Source: Acidocella aquatica
GTDB lineage: Bacteria; Pseudomonadota; Alphaproteobacteria; Acetobacterales; Acetobacteraceae
Length of the DNA stretch: 64,000 nt
Direction: 5' to 3'
Assembly (NCBI RefSeq): GCF_030160635.1
Contig: NZ_BSOS01000090.1
Span: forward strand, 62,001 to 126,000
Shown: one piece after another, positions 32,297 through 39,674 of the stretch
Position numbering within the stretch: position 1 is the first letter of the stretch
How the letters are laid out: each line of letters starts with the position of its first letter
The notes under the pieces: generated by a model
The model's input: the letters and a program-made list of their open reading frames with translations, nothing else
Database searches by the model: none
What the model was told of the DNA's origin: nothing
Program-made: the position numbers and the translations under genes

Positions 32297-33730
32297 CTAC
32301 CCCGGCAACAGCCACCAGAGCGCGCGGGGCGTCACCAACAGCCACACCGCGAGCGACCACACGCTGCTTACGCCCACGCCCAGGATCAACCCCAGCACCG
32401 TGCCCGTCTGCGCCTTGCCAAAATCAGCCCGCACCAGCGGGATCGGCAGGCGCAGGCCAAGCGCCAGATTGCTCACCAGCACCCCCGCCATGCCCAGCAG
32501 CAGGCTTGGCAACAACACGCCATCGCGCGCCAGCACACCGGTAACCGGCAGCGCCATCAGCACCAGCGTGGCATAACCCGCCGCCACCAGCGCAGCGCGC
32601 CGCAAAAAACCGGGCGCCACGGGCGCGCTGGCCGCCAGCTCCGGCGATTCGTCGGAGCCCACCATCACCGAGATGAAGAACAACGCCAGCTGCCCGGTCA
32701 GAAACACCAGCAGCGGCGCCACTATCTCCACCCCGCTGCCGGTTCGCAGCCTGCCGGTCAGGATCATCACCACCGGCACCAGCGTGAGCGAGCGATACAC
32801 CGTCTGCGTCACCACACCGGGAAATCGCGTCAGCAGCCGCAGGTTCTTCATCAGCACAGCGGCAAACGGACCGGCGCGGAACGCCCCGCCCTGGCGCGCC
32901 GCGCTGCCGCCGGGGCGGTAGGCCGCCGCGGTTATGGTGCCCGAGGCAAAGCGCGCATCGAGCATCACCCAGGCGAACAAAAACACCGTGCCGCTGAACA
33001 CCAGGCTGAAGGCCAGCGGCCAGGGCTGCCCGAGCAGCCCCTTGGCGAACACATATTGCAACCCTGGCGCATCCCCCGCCGGCAACAACGCCAACCAGAA
33101 ATGCCCCAGTGCCGCGGGCGGCAAAAAGCGCGGCGCCTGCCCCAGCGCGAAAATAAACACCCCCATCACCAGAGCCAGCATATGCCCGGCCCGGCGCGCC
33201 AGTTTCGGTCCCGTCCAGCCGACCAGCAACACCACCAGCGCGAAGGCCAGCGCCGCCACCACCACCGCCTCGGCCAGCAGCATCGGGTAGATCGCCAGCG
33301 CCCAGGCCTGGCCGAACACCGCCAGCGCATTGGCCAGCACCCCGCCCAACAGCACCCAGGGCGCGGCCACGCTGCCCGCCACGCCCAGCATGCGCACCGC
33401 CAGCACCCGCCCCGGCGGAATCGGCGAGGCCAGCAGAAAATCCACATCCCCGCGCCCGTACAGCACGTCAATCGCCGCGGTCATGGCGCGCGAGAGCATC
33501 AGCCAGAAAAAGAAAAATAGGTTGAGATCGGCGACCAGCACCATCTGCCCCAGCGGGAGAGGATGGCGCACGATCTGCGCCGCCAGGGCAAGCGCGATGC
33601 CCTGGAACATGAGCCCGACAATGATCACCGGCGCCAGCACATATTTATGCGTGCGCACCAAAATGGAACCGCGCCACAACACACGCGCCTCATTGAGAAA
33701 CAGCCAGGGGAAACCAGCCGGTTTGAACAT
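32297..33730 (-). CDS. ABC transporter permease, multi-helix (function unknown)
   Basis: A 477-residue hydrophobic protein with about eleven membrane segments, no enzymatic motif. The N-terminus 'FPWLFLNEARVLWRGS' and 'DVLYGRGDVDFLLASPIPP' resemble the putative permeases of the ABC-2-like group that pair with a single ATPase. It overlaps the upstream ATPase gene by 1 nt (TGATG), so the two form one exporter. The substrate is not predictable. Confidence 0.82.
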   Translation of the reverse strand: MFKPAGFPWLFLNEARVLWRGSILVRTHKYVLAPVIIVGLMFQGIALALAAQIVRHPLPLGQMVLVADLNLFFFFWLMLSRAMTAAIDVLYGRGDVDFLLASPIPPGRVLAVRMLGVAGSVAAPWVLLGGVLANALAVFGQAWALAIYPMLLAEAVVVAALAFALVVLLVGWTGPKLARRAGHMLALVMGVFIFALGQAPRFLPPAALGHFWLALLPAGDAPGLQYVFAKGLLGQPWPLAFSLVFSGTVFLFAWVMLDARFASGTITAAAYRPGGSAARQGGAFRAGPFAAVLMKNLRLLTRFPGVVTQTVYRSLTLVPVVMILTGRLRTGSGVEIVAPLLVFLTGQLALFFISVMVGSDESPELAASAPVAPGFLRRAALVAAGYATLVLMALPVTGVLARDGVLLPSLLLGMAGVLVSNLALGLRLPIPLVRADFGKAQTGTVLGLILGVGVSSVWSLAVWLLVTPRALWWLLPG

Positions 33731-34458
33731 CAGGCGGCGGTCAGCTGCAAAAATACGTCCTCCAGCGAGCCATGCGCCACCCCGGCCTGGCGTTGCAGCG
33801 CCGCCAGATCGCCTTCCGCCAGCAGCCGCCCGCCGGAGATAATCCCGATGCGCGTCGCCAGCCGCTCGGCGACATCGAGGATATGCGTGGTGAGTATAAC
33901 CGCCGCCCCTGCCTGCGCGCGCGCCTGGAGAATCTCCTTCACCAGCCGGGCGGAGGCGGCATCCAGCCCGGTGAACGGCTCGTCCAGCAGCAAAAAACGC
34001 GGCTCATGGATCAGCGCCCCCGCCAGCACGGTCTTCTGCTTCATACCGCGCGAGAACCCCTCGCAACGCTCAAACCGGTGCGCCCACAGCCCCAGCGTCT
34101 CCAGCAGCTCCTCGGCCCGGCTTTTGGCCAGCGCGGGCTCCACCCGCCACAGCCCGGCGACGAATTCGAGATATTCCATCGGGCTCAGCCGGTCATAGAG
34201 CAGCGGCTCATCAGGCAGCCACGCCATAATCGCCTTGGCCCCCAACGGGTTGGCCAGCACGTCGCGGCCAAACACCGAAACACTGCCCGCATCGGGGCGC
34301 ATCAGCCCGGCGATCATCCGCAATGTGGTGGTTTTGCCCGCCCCGTTAGGCCCCAGCAAAGCATAAAACTCGCCCGGCGCAATACTGAGGTCGAGCCCCG
34401 CAATGACCGGCCGGCCAAAGGATTTGCTCAACCCGCGAACGCACAAAGCCTCGCTCAT
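33730..34458 (-). CDS. ABC transporter ATP-binding protein
   Basis: A 242-residue ATPase with Walker A 'GPNGAGKTTTLRMIAGL', signature in 'GFSRGMKQKTVLAGALIH' (SRGMKQK variant), Walker B 'FLLLDEPFTGLD' and switch His 'TTHILD'. The 'SRGMKQK' form is usual in exporters of the ABC-2 group. First gene of a two-gene operon with the permease. It begins 37 nt from the tRNA-Pro gene. Confidence 0.93.
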   Translation of the reverse strand: MSEALCVRGLSKSFGRPVIAGLDLSIAPGEFYALLGPNGAGKTTTLRMIAGLMRPDAGSVSVFGRDVLANPLGAKAIMAWLPDEPLLYDRLSPMEYLEFVAGLWRVEPALAKSRAEELLETLGLWAHRFERCEGFSRGMKQKTVLAGALIHEPRFLLLDEPFTGLDAASARLVKEILQARAQAGAAVILTTHILDVAERLATRIGIISGGRLLAEGDLAALQRQAGVAHGSLEDVFLQLTAA

Positions 34459-34494
34459 GCAAACCCGCCCGCGCTGAAATGAATGGAAATGTTA

Positions 34495-34571
34495 TGGTCG
34501 GAGCGGCGGGATTCGAACCCACGACCCCCAGTCCCCCAGACTGATGCGCTACCAGGCTGCGCTACGCTCCG
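34495..34571 (-). tRNA. tRNA-Pro (anticodon GGG)
   Basis: On the minus strand CGGAGCG (34571-34565) pairs with CGCTCCG (34505-34499); discriminator A; encoded CCA at 34497-34495. The anticodon stem TCAGT/ACTGG encloses CTGGGGG, giving GGG. The T arm GTGGGTTCGAATCCCGC is canonical. Confidence 0.96.
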
Positions 34572-34658
34572 ACCGTGCGGGAGGCTGTAGCAACTAAGTC
34601 CGGCGCTCACAAGCAACGCGCGCCGAATTTCTTGCAACCCCACCCGCAGGCGAAATTT

Positions 34659-35360
34659 TCAGGGCGCGGGAAATGCCATGCCCGAGGCCGGATCAACGAA
34701 CAGCAGCTTGTCAGTGACCTCTTTAACCCCCGGCGCGTTCTCGGCGATCACCACCACCGCCTGGCGCTCCTCGTCGCTGAAGATCGTGCCTTCCAGCGTC
34801 ACCTTCTTGCCGTCCACCTTGATCCGGATCCCCGATTTGGGCGCCCAGCGGGCATGCTCCAGCTCAGCCTTGATATAATTGCTGATCGCCTCGTCGCTGG
34901 TGTTTTCCGGCGTTTCGATCAGCTTGCGGGCCAGGATGCGCAGCAGGTCCGTCCGGCTGATCATGCCGGCCAGCTTGCCGTCATCGAGCACCGGCAGGCG
35001 CTTGATGTGCTTGCGCAGCATCAGATCCGCGGCTTCGGCCAGTTCCGTGTCCGAGGTCACGAACACCGGGTTATGCGTCATCACGCCGCTGACATGGCGG
35101 GCATGCGTGGCCACATAATCAGCCGCGACGGTTGAGGGCAGCAGAAATGTCTTCAGCCACCCGGCCTGCTTGCCGTCGGTGCCGATCTCGGCGCGGCGCA
35201 ACAGATCCCCCTCGCTGACAATGCCGACCAGTTTGCCCGTGTCATCGAGCACGGGCAGGCCGGTGAGCCGATTCGCAAGCATGATCCGCGCAGCGTCCGC
35301 GACGGCGGTGGAGGGCTGCACGGAAACGATATTTTTGTTCATCAGCTCGGCAACCTTCAT
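34659..35360 (-). CDS. CBS-pair plus BON domain protein
   Basis: A 233-residue cytosolic protein with two CBS motifs (about 1-60, 'VSVQPSTAVADAARIMLAN' and 'GLPVLDDTGKLVGIVSEGDL'; about 95-150, 'RLPVLDDGKLAGMISRTDLL') forming an adenosine-nucleotide-binding Bateman module, followed by a BON domain (about 160-230, 'KVDGKKVTLEGTIFSDEERQAV'). Such proteins are common, of unclear role, and often FNR/FixK-controlled. ATG 35360 has GGAGG 5 nt upstream. It lies just downstream of the fnr gene; a weak FNR-like site sits at 35414-35427. Confidence 0.9.
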   Translation of the reverse strand: MKVAELMNKNIVSVQPSTAVADAARIMLANRLTGLPVLDDTGKLVGIVSEGDLLRRAEIGTDGKQAGWLKTFLLPSTVAADYVATHARHVSGVMTHNPVFVTSDTELAEAADLMLRKHIKRLPVLDDGKLAGMISRTDLLRILARKLIETPENTSDEAISNYIKAELEHARWAPKSGIRIKVDGKKVTLEGTIFSDEERQAVVVIAENAPGVKEVTDKLLFVDPASGMAFPAP

Positions 35361-35413
35361 GATATCCTCCATATTATATGTTCGGATCATCCCAGGCCGG
35401 CCGGCCCCGCGCC

Positions 35414-35427
35414 ATGACGCAGATCAA
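35414..35427 (-). promoter_or_regulatory. Weak FNR-like site upstream of the CBS-BON gene
   Basis: On the minus strand the sequence TTGATCTGCGTCAT differs from the FNR consensus TTGAT-N4-ATCAA in two positions of the second half-site. It overlaps the fnr stop codon and lies 54-67 nt upstream of the CBS-BON start. The distance from any promoter is not well matched to -41.5, so this is tentative. Confidence 0.35.
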
Positions 35428-36197
35428 ACCGCGGCTTCAGCGATTTCCGAGAGCGCGCGCGGACGGGTCAGGATGATCTCGTGGATGTTGGGAATGTCGA
35501 TTATTCCATCGCGTTTAAGCTGGCTGAGCGAGCGCGACACGGTCTCGATCGTCAGCCCCAGGTAGTCTGCAAGGTCGGTGCGCGAGAGCGGCAGTTTCAT
35601 TACGGCATTGGGTGCGGGCAAGCGGCCCGCCGGGCAGATTTCCAGCCGCTCCGCCCAGGCGAGCAGAAAGCTGGCGATCCGTTCGATCGCGGTTTTGCGG
35701 CCCAGCAACAACATCTGCTGCTGCGCAAGCACGAGTTCATGCATCGCGACATCGAGCAGCTTGCGCTCCAGCACCGGCAATTCCTCGAACACCGCCATGA
35801 GGCTGGCGCGGCTGAAGCGGCAGAGCTTCACATGGTCCATCGCCTCGGCGGAGAAGGCGTTGTTCTCACCCGCGGCGAGACCCAGGAAATATCCCGGCCC
35901 AGCAAACCCGGTGATCTGGCGGCGGCCGTCCGGCAGGGATTTGAACAGCCGCACATTGCCCTGGTTGATATTATAGAAATACGAGGCCTTCTCCCCCTCT
36001 TCGACAAACACGGTGCCGGGGGCGAGGCTCACGCGCTGCGCCGCGCGGGTTAAAAATTCGAGTTCGTCATCGGTCAGGGCATTGCACAACCCGCTATGGC
36101 GCGCGCCACAATCATCACAATTCGAGGCTGTTGGCCGATTTGCGAGATTGATCGGAAGCGGGCGCCGGAACTCCGAAAGCTCATGTAAGGTTGCCAT
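35424..36197 (-). CDS. fnr: FNR-type oxygen-sensing Crp-family regulator
   Basis: A 257-residue activator/repressor of the FnrN/FnrL class. Three N-terminal Cys in 'NCDDCGARHSGLC' (27, 30, 38) and Cys126 in 'VKLCRFSRASL' can hold the oxygen-labile [4Fe-4S] cluster; the N-terminal spacing C-x2-C-x7-C is typical of FnrN. A cyclic-nucleotide-binding-like beta-roll (50-140), dimer helix and HTH ('LADYLGLTIETVSRSLSQLK') follow, the latter with the E-x2-S-R motif that reads TTGAT. ATG 36197 is used. A perfect FNR box lies 28 nt upstream, so negative autoregulation is likely. Confidence 0.93.
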   Translation of the reverse strand: MATLHELSEFRRPLPINLANRPTASNCDDCGARHSGLCNALTDDELEFLTRAAQRVSLAPGTVFVEEGEKASYFYNINQGNVRLFKSLPDGRRQITGFAGPGYFLGLAAGENNAFSAEAMDHVKLCRFSRASLMAVFEELPVLERKLLDVAMHELVLAQQQMLLLGRKTAIERIASFLLAWAERLEICPAGRLPAPNAVMKLPLSRTDLADYLGLTIETVSRSLSQLKRDGIIDIPNIHEIILTRPRALSEIAEAAV

Positions 36198-36224
36198 GGT
36201 CAATCATTAACAAGGAATGCGGCT

Positions 36225-36238
36225 TTGATCCATATCAA
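36225..36238 (-). promoter_or_regulatory. Perfect FNR box upstream of fnr
   Basis: TTGATCCATATCAA matches TTGAT-N4-ATCAA exactly (it reads the same form on both strands). It is 28-41 nt before the fnr start codon, a position close to the promoter that normally gives negative autoregulation, as in E. coli fnr and rhizobial fnrN. Confidence 0.85.
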
Positions 36239-36280
36239 AAGGAAAATCGTCCCATCCAATTTGCAGCCGGGGATTGCAGC

Positions 36281-37159
36281 TCACCGCGCCAGCCGCCCCC
36301 GGCTGAACCACAGTCCCGCGCCGGCCAGGGCCAGCACGCCCAGGCTGAAAAGGCTACCCTCGGGTCCGGTGGCGCCGCCGGAAAGATACGCGGCGCCGCG
36401 CGGGGTAAAATCCAGGAGTGTGCCCAGGCAACTTGCACCGCTGTCATGCGTGCCGAACAGGTAGTTTTCGGCATAATCCCACCCGCCATGGAACCCGATG
36501 GACCACCACAGCGAGCCGGTCAGCCGGATGCCCAGAGCGAGCACCAGCCCGGCGCCGAAGATATCGGCCATGCCGATCGCGCTCTCTCCCGCATTCAACC
36601 CATGCAATACGCAAAACAACAGGCTGGTCAGCCCGGCCGCCGGCCAAAAACCTGTGCCCCGCGCCAACGCCGTGAGCAAATAGCCACGAAAGGCGAGTTC
36701 CTCGGCAACGCCGGTGAGCAGGCTGACCGCCAGCCAGGCGGCGCCGTAGCCAATCCCCGCAACCCAGCCGATTCCCCCTGATACGGCAACGCCATGGCCA
36801 CTCGCCAGCAGCGCCAGCGCCAGCAGCCCGAGCGCTGCCACCCCGCAGGCAAGCCCCAGCGCGACAAGCCGCCCCCGCCCTGCCCCGCCCAGGCCATAAG
36901 CGGTGAACGGCACATCCTCCAGAAACGCCATCGCCCCGGTCGCGCCCAGGGCCGGCAGCAACAGCGCCAGCTCGTTCAGGCCGATGAACAGCGGCGTATA
37001 GCGGCCGCCAACAATCAGCCCCGAATCCCCGGTATGGCGGATGGCAATGGCGAGCAGTGCCATCACCACGCCGAGCTGCACCACGCCCAGGGCCACAAAA
37101 ATCGCCGCGCGCCAGCCAGCCTTCACCCGCGCCGCATTCAGCCAGCCCCGCAGCCTCAT
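36281..37159 (-). CDS. CPBP-family intramembrane metalloprotease
   Basis: A 292-residue membrane protein with about eight helices. The Abi/CPBP catalytic motifs are present: 'AEELAFRGYLLTAL' (EExxxR, near residue 155), 'LLFCVLHGLN' (FxxxH) and 'IGFHGGWDYAENYLFG'. Relatives include the type II CAAX protease Rce1; bacterial members process or protect peptides, and the substrate here is unknown. It starts 21 nt downstream of the MFS gene on the same strand. Confidence 0.91.
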   Translation of the reverse strand: MRLRGWLNAARVKAGWRAAIFVALGVVQLGVVMALLAIAIRHTGDSGLIVGGRYTPLFIGLNELALLLPALGATGAMAFLEDVPFTAYGLGGAGRGRLVALGLACGVAALGLLALALLASGHGVAVSGGIGWVAGIGYGAAWLAVSLLTGVAEELAFRGYLLTALARGTGFWPAAGLTSLLFCVLHGLNAGESAIGMADIFGAGLVLALGIRLTGSLWWSIGFHGGWDYAENYLFGTHDSGASCLGTLLDFTPRGAAYLSGGATGPEGSLFSLGVLALAGAGLWFSRGRLAR

Positions 37160-37180
37160 TCTGGCGCTTCAGACTCCGCC

Positions 37181-38404
37181 TCAGGCATGGGTCGTGGCGG
37201 CCATCGAGACATTGCGCGCCTCGGGGCCGAAGATCATCAGCACAATCAACAACACGGCCACGCTACCCGCCACCAGGGTCAGCGCGTAGCCATAATCCCC
37301 GCCATGCTGCACCGCGATGCCCACCTGCAACGGCGCATTCACGGAAGCGATGAAATTGCCGAGCTGATAGATGACACCAGGAAACGTACCGCGGATTTCC
37401 GCCGGCGACAGCTCGTTGAGATGCACCGGCACCACCCCCCAGGCCCCCTGCACCGCAAACTGCATGAGGAACGCGGCAAGGCCGATCTCCACCGCGCTCG
37501 TGCCATGCGCCCAGAAATAGAGCACCAGCAGCGAGAGCACGCACGCGCCGATGATCGCGTAGCGCCGGCCGATGCGCTGGCTCAGCCAGCCGAACGCGAT
37601 ACCGCCAAAAATGGCGCCGAGATTATAGAGCAGCACAATATCAGTGAGCGTGGCGTGGCTGAAGTGCATCTGCTTGGCCAGGAACAGTTTGGGATAAATA
37701 TCCTGCGTGCCGTGCGAAAAGAAGTTGAACGCCGTCATCATCACCACGCCGTAGACCGCTAGCCTGGCATTCTTGCGCAGCACCTCCCAGATGGAGATCC
37801 GAGGCCCGACCTTGATTTTTTGGAAGGCCGGGCTTTCCTCGATCTGGCTGTTGATGAAGAAAATAAGCAACGCCGGTGCCGCGCCCACAAAAAACATCCC
37901 GCGCCAGCCAAGGGAATGATACGCAAAGCCAAACAGCAGCGTGGCGAGGAAATAGCCCGAGGGATACCCCGCCTGGAGCAGCCCCGAGACCCAGCCGCGC
38001 CAGCGCTCGGGGATCGTCTCCATCGCCAGCGAGCTGCCCACGCCCCATTCGCCGCCCATGGCCACGCCAAACAGCGTGCGAATCGCGAGGAACGAGGCAA
38101 ACGACCAGGCAAAGCCGCTGGCCGCCTCAAAGAGCGAGTAGAGGAAGATGACCAGCATCAACACCGGCTTGCGGCCATATTTATCGGCCAGACGGCCGAA
38201 GATAAAGGCGCCTACCGCGCGGGTGGCTAGGGTGAGCGTGATCGCCAGCGTGATGGAGGTGACGGAAACGCCAAAAGTCTTGGCCACATCATCAAAAGTG
38301 AAAATGAGAATGAAAAAATCGAACGCATCGAGCGTCCACCCCAGATACGCCGCCAACACGACATTACGGGCGCGCCGGAAATCCTCTTGCACGGTTGCGG
38401 ACAT
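37181..38404 (-). CDS. MFS transporter, metabolite:H+ symporter type
   Basis: A 407-residue 12-helix carrier. Family motifs are 'YLGWTLDAFDFFILIFTF' in helix 1 (the MHS D-x-F-D), 'GRLADKYGRKPVLM' in loop 2-3, 'GGEWGVGSSLAMETIPERWRG' and 'FGWLSQRIGRRYAII' in loop 8-9. It is closest to the lactate/sialic-acid/dicarboxylate type importers. Likely cotranscribed with the CPBP gene. The substrate is unknown. Confidence 0.9.
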   Translation of the reverse strand: MSATVQEDFRRARNVVLAAYLGWTLDAFDFFILIFTFDDVAKTFGVSVTSITLAITLTLATRAVGAFIFGRLADKYGRKPVLMLVIFLYSLFEAASGFAWSFASFLAIRTLFGVAMGGEWGVGSSLAMETIPERWRGWVSGLLQAGYPSGYFLATLLFGFAYHSLGWRGMFFVGAAPALLIFFINSQIEESPAFQKIKVGPRISIWEVLRKNARLAVYGVVMMTAFNFFSHGTQDIYPKLFLAKQMHFSHATLTDIVLLYNLGAIFGGIAFGWLSQRIGRRYAIIGACVLSLLVLYFWAHGTSAVEIGLAAFLMQFAVQGAWGVVPVHLNELSPAEIRGTFPGVIYQLGNFIASVNAPLQVGIAVQHGGDYGYALTLVAGSVAVLLIVLMIFGPEARNVSMAATTHA

Positions 38405-38529
38405 TGCTTCCCCCCATCATCTGCTTCTGTTTCGCGGAACGCTGCCTGATGGATAATCTGAAGGGAAATTTAATTCAGCACAATGGCCCTGAAACAGCCC
38501 GCCGTTCCAGAATTTATGAGACCATAAAA

Positions 38530-38607
38530 TGGTCGGAGTGAGAGGATTCGAACCTCCGGCCCCTGCGTTCCGAACACAGTACTCTAACCAGGCTGAGCTA
38601 CACTCCG
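38530..38607 (-). tRNA. tRNA-Pro (anticodon CGG)
   Basis: On the minus strand CGGAGTG (38607-38601) pairs with CACTCCG (38540-38534); discriminator A; encoded CCA at 38532-38530. The anticodon stem CTGTG/CGCAG encloses TTCGGAA, giving CGG. It is the second proline tRNA in the window. Confidence 0.96.
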
Positions 38608-38775
38608 TTGCGAGACCCTATAGCTGAACCCGCCCCCATACCGCAAGATGCTGTCCAAAGAAGAGTTCCACCCTCGGCATTCTGTATAAAAGTCCATGTT
38701 TTCAATAAGTCGTGGACAAAACCGTAGATATTACGCTAAGTGCGCACGCAAACCTTGTGGGCAGCATCCCGTATC

Positions 38776-39582
38776 ATGTGCGTAAACTGTCTCAGCCGCC
38801 GCCGTTTCGCCCAAATCACCCTTGGCCTCGCCGCCGCGGGCCTGACCGGCGCCGCGCCCGCACGCGCAAAAACCCGCATGCCGCCCTCGCTGCCGCTGGT
38901 GATGCTGGACCCCGGCCACGGCGGGCACGACCCCGGCGCCATTGCCCCGGACGGCATGTTCGAGAAACATATCACCCTCGCCACTGGGCTGACCCTGCGC
39001 CAAAGCCTGCTCGCCACCAGGCGTTACCGTGTCCGCATGACCCGTATGCGCGATGTGTTCATCCCGCTGGAAACGCGTGTCGCCGACGCGGTGGCGGCCA
39101 AGGCGGATTTGTTCCTGTCGCTGCATTGCGACCACCTGCCCGACTCCGCGTTGCGCGGCGCCTCAATTTTCACCCTCTCAAACACCGCCTCCGACAAACT
39201 GGCCGCCAGCATCGCCGATGACGAAAACAATGCCGGCGCGGCGCGCGCGCCGATGACCGGTGTGTCTCCCCAGGTGGCGGGAATCCTGGCCAGCCTGGAG
39301 ACGCGGGCGACCAAGCTCGGCTCGGCCACGCTGGCGCAGGATTTGAAAAATTCCTTCAAGGGCATGATCCCGCTGCTGCCAGACCCGCGGCGCAGCGCCA
39401 ATTTCGCGGTGCTGCGCGACCCTTCCACCCCCAGCACCCTGCTGGAAATGGGCTGCCTGACCAACCCGCTGGACGAAGCCCGCCTGCGCAACCCCAGGCA
39501 GCGCGCGGTGCTGACAAAACAAATCACCGCCGCCATCGACCTCTATTTCGAGCATTTCGCCGGCGGGCGAATGGCCGGCTAG
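38776..39582 (+). CDS. N-acetylmuramoyl-L-alanine amidase (AmiC-like, Tat-exported)
   Basis: A zinc amidase that cuts the peptide stem from muramic acid during cell division. The 268-residue protein has a Tat signal ('CLSRRRFAQITLGLAAAG', SRRRF), then an Amidase_3 domain: 'VMLDPGHGGHDPGAI' (Zn His), 'FEKHITLA' (Glu), 'LFLSLHCDH' (Zn His) and 'LLEMGCLTNPLDE' (catalytic Glu). ATG 38776 is chosen since the Tat motif follows; GTG 38740 is possible. It lies 92 nt before the PBP1A gene in the same direction, a common cell-wall pairing. Confidence 0.92.
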   Translation: MCVNCLSRRRFAQITLGLAAAGLTGAAPARAKTRMPPSLPLVMLDPGHGGHDPGAIAPDGMFEKHITLATGLTLRQSLLATRRYRVRMTRMRDVFIPLETRVADAVAAKADLFLSLHCDHLPDSALRGASIFTLSNTASDKLAASIADDENNAGAARAPMTGVSPQVAGILASLETRATKLGSATLAQDLKNSFKGMIPLLPDPRRSANFAVLRDPSTPSTLLEMGCLTNPLDEARLRNPRQRAVLTKQITAAIDLYFEHFAGGRMAG

Positions 39583-39674
39583 CGCCTTCCCCGCATAATC
39601 CCACCTAAATTGTTGCGGCAATTTTATTCAATCCATCCTCGCAGGCGTGAAAATGGAGTGCTAAGGAGCCGCCT

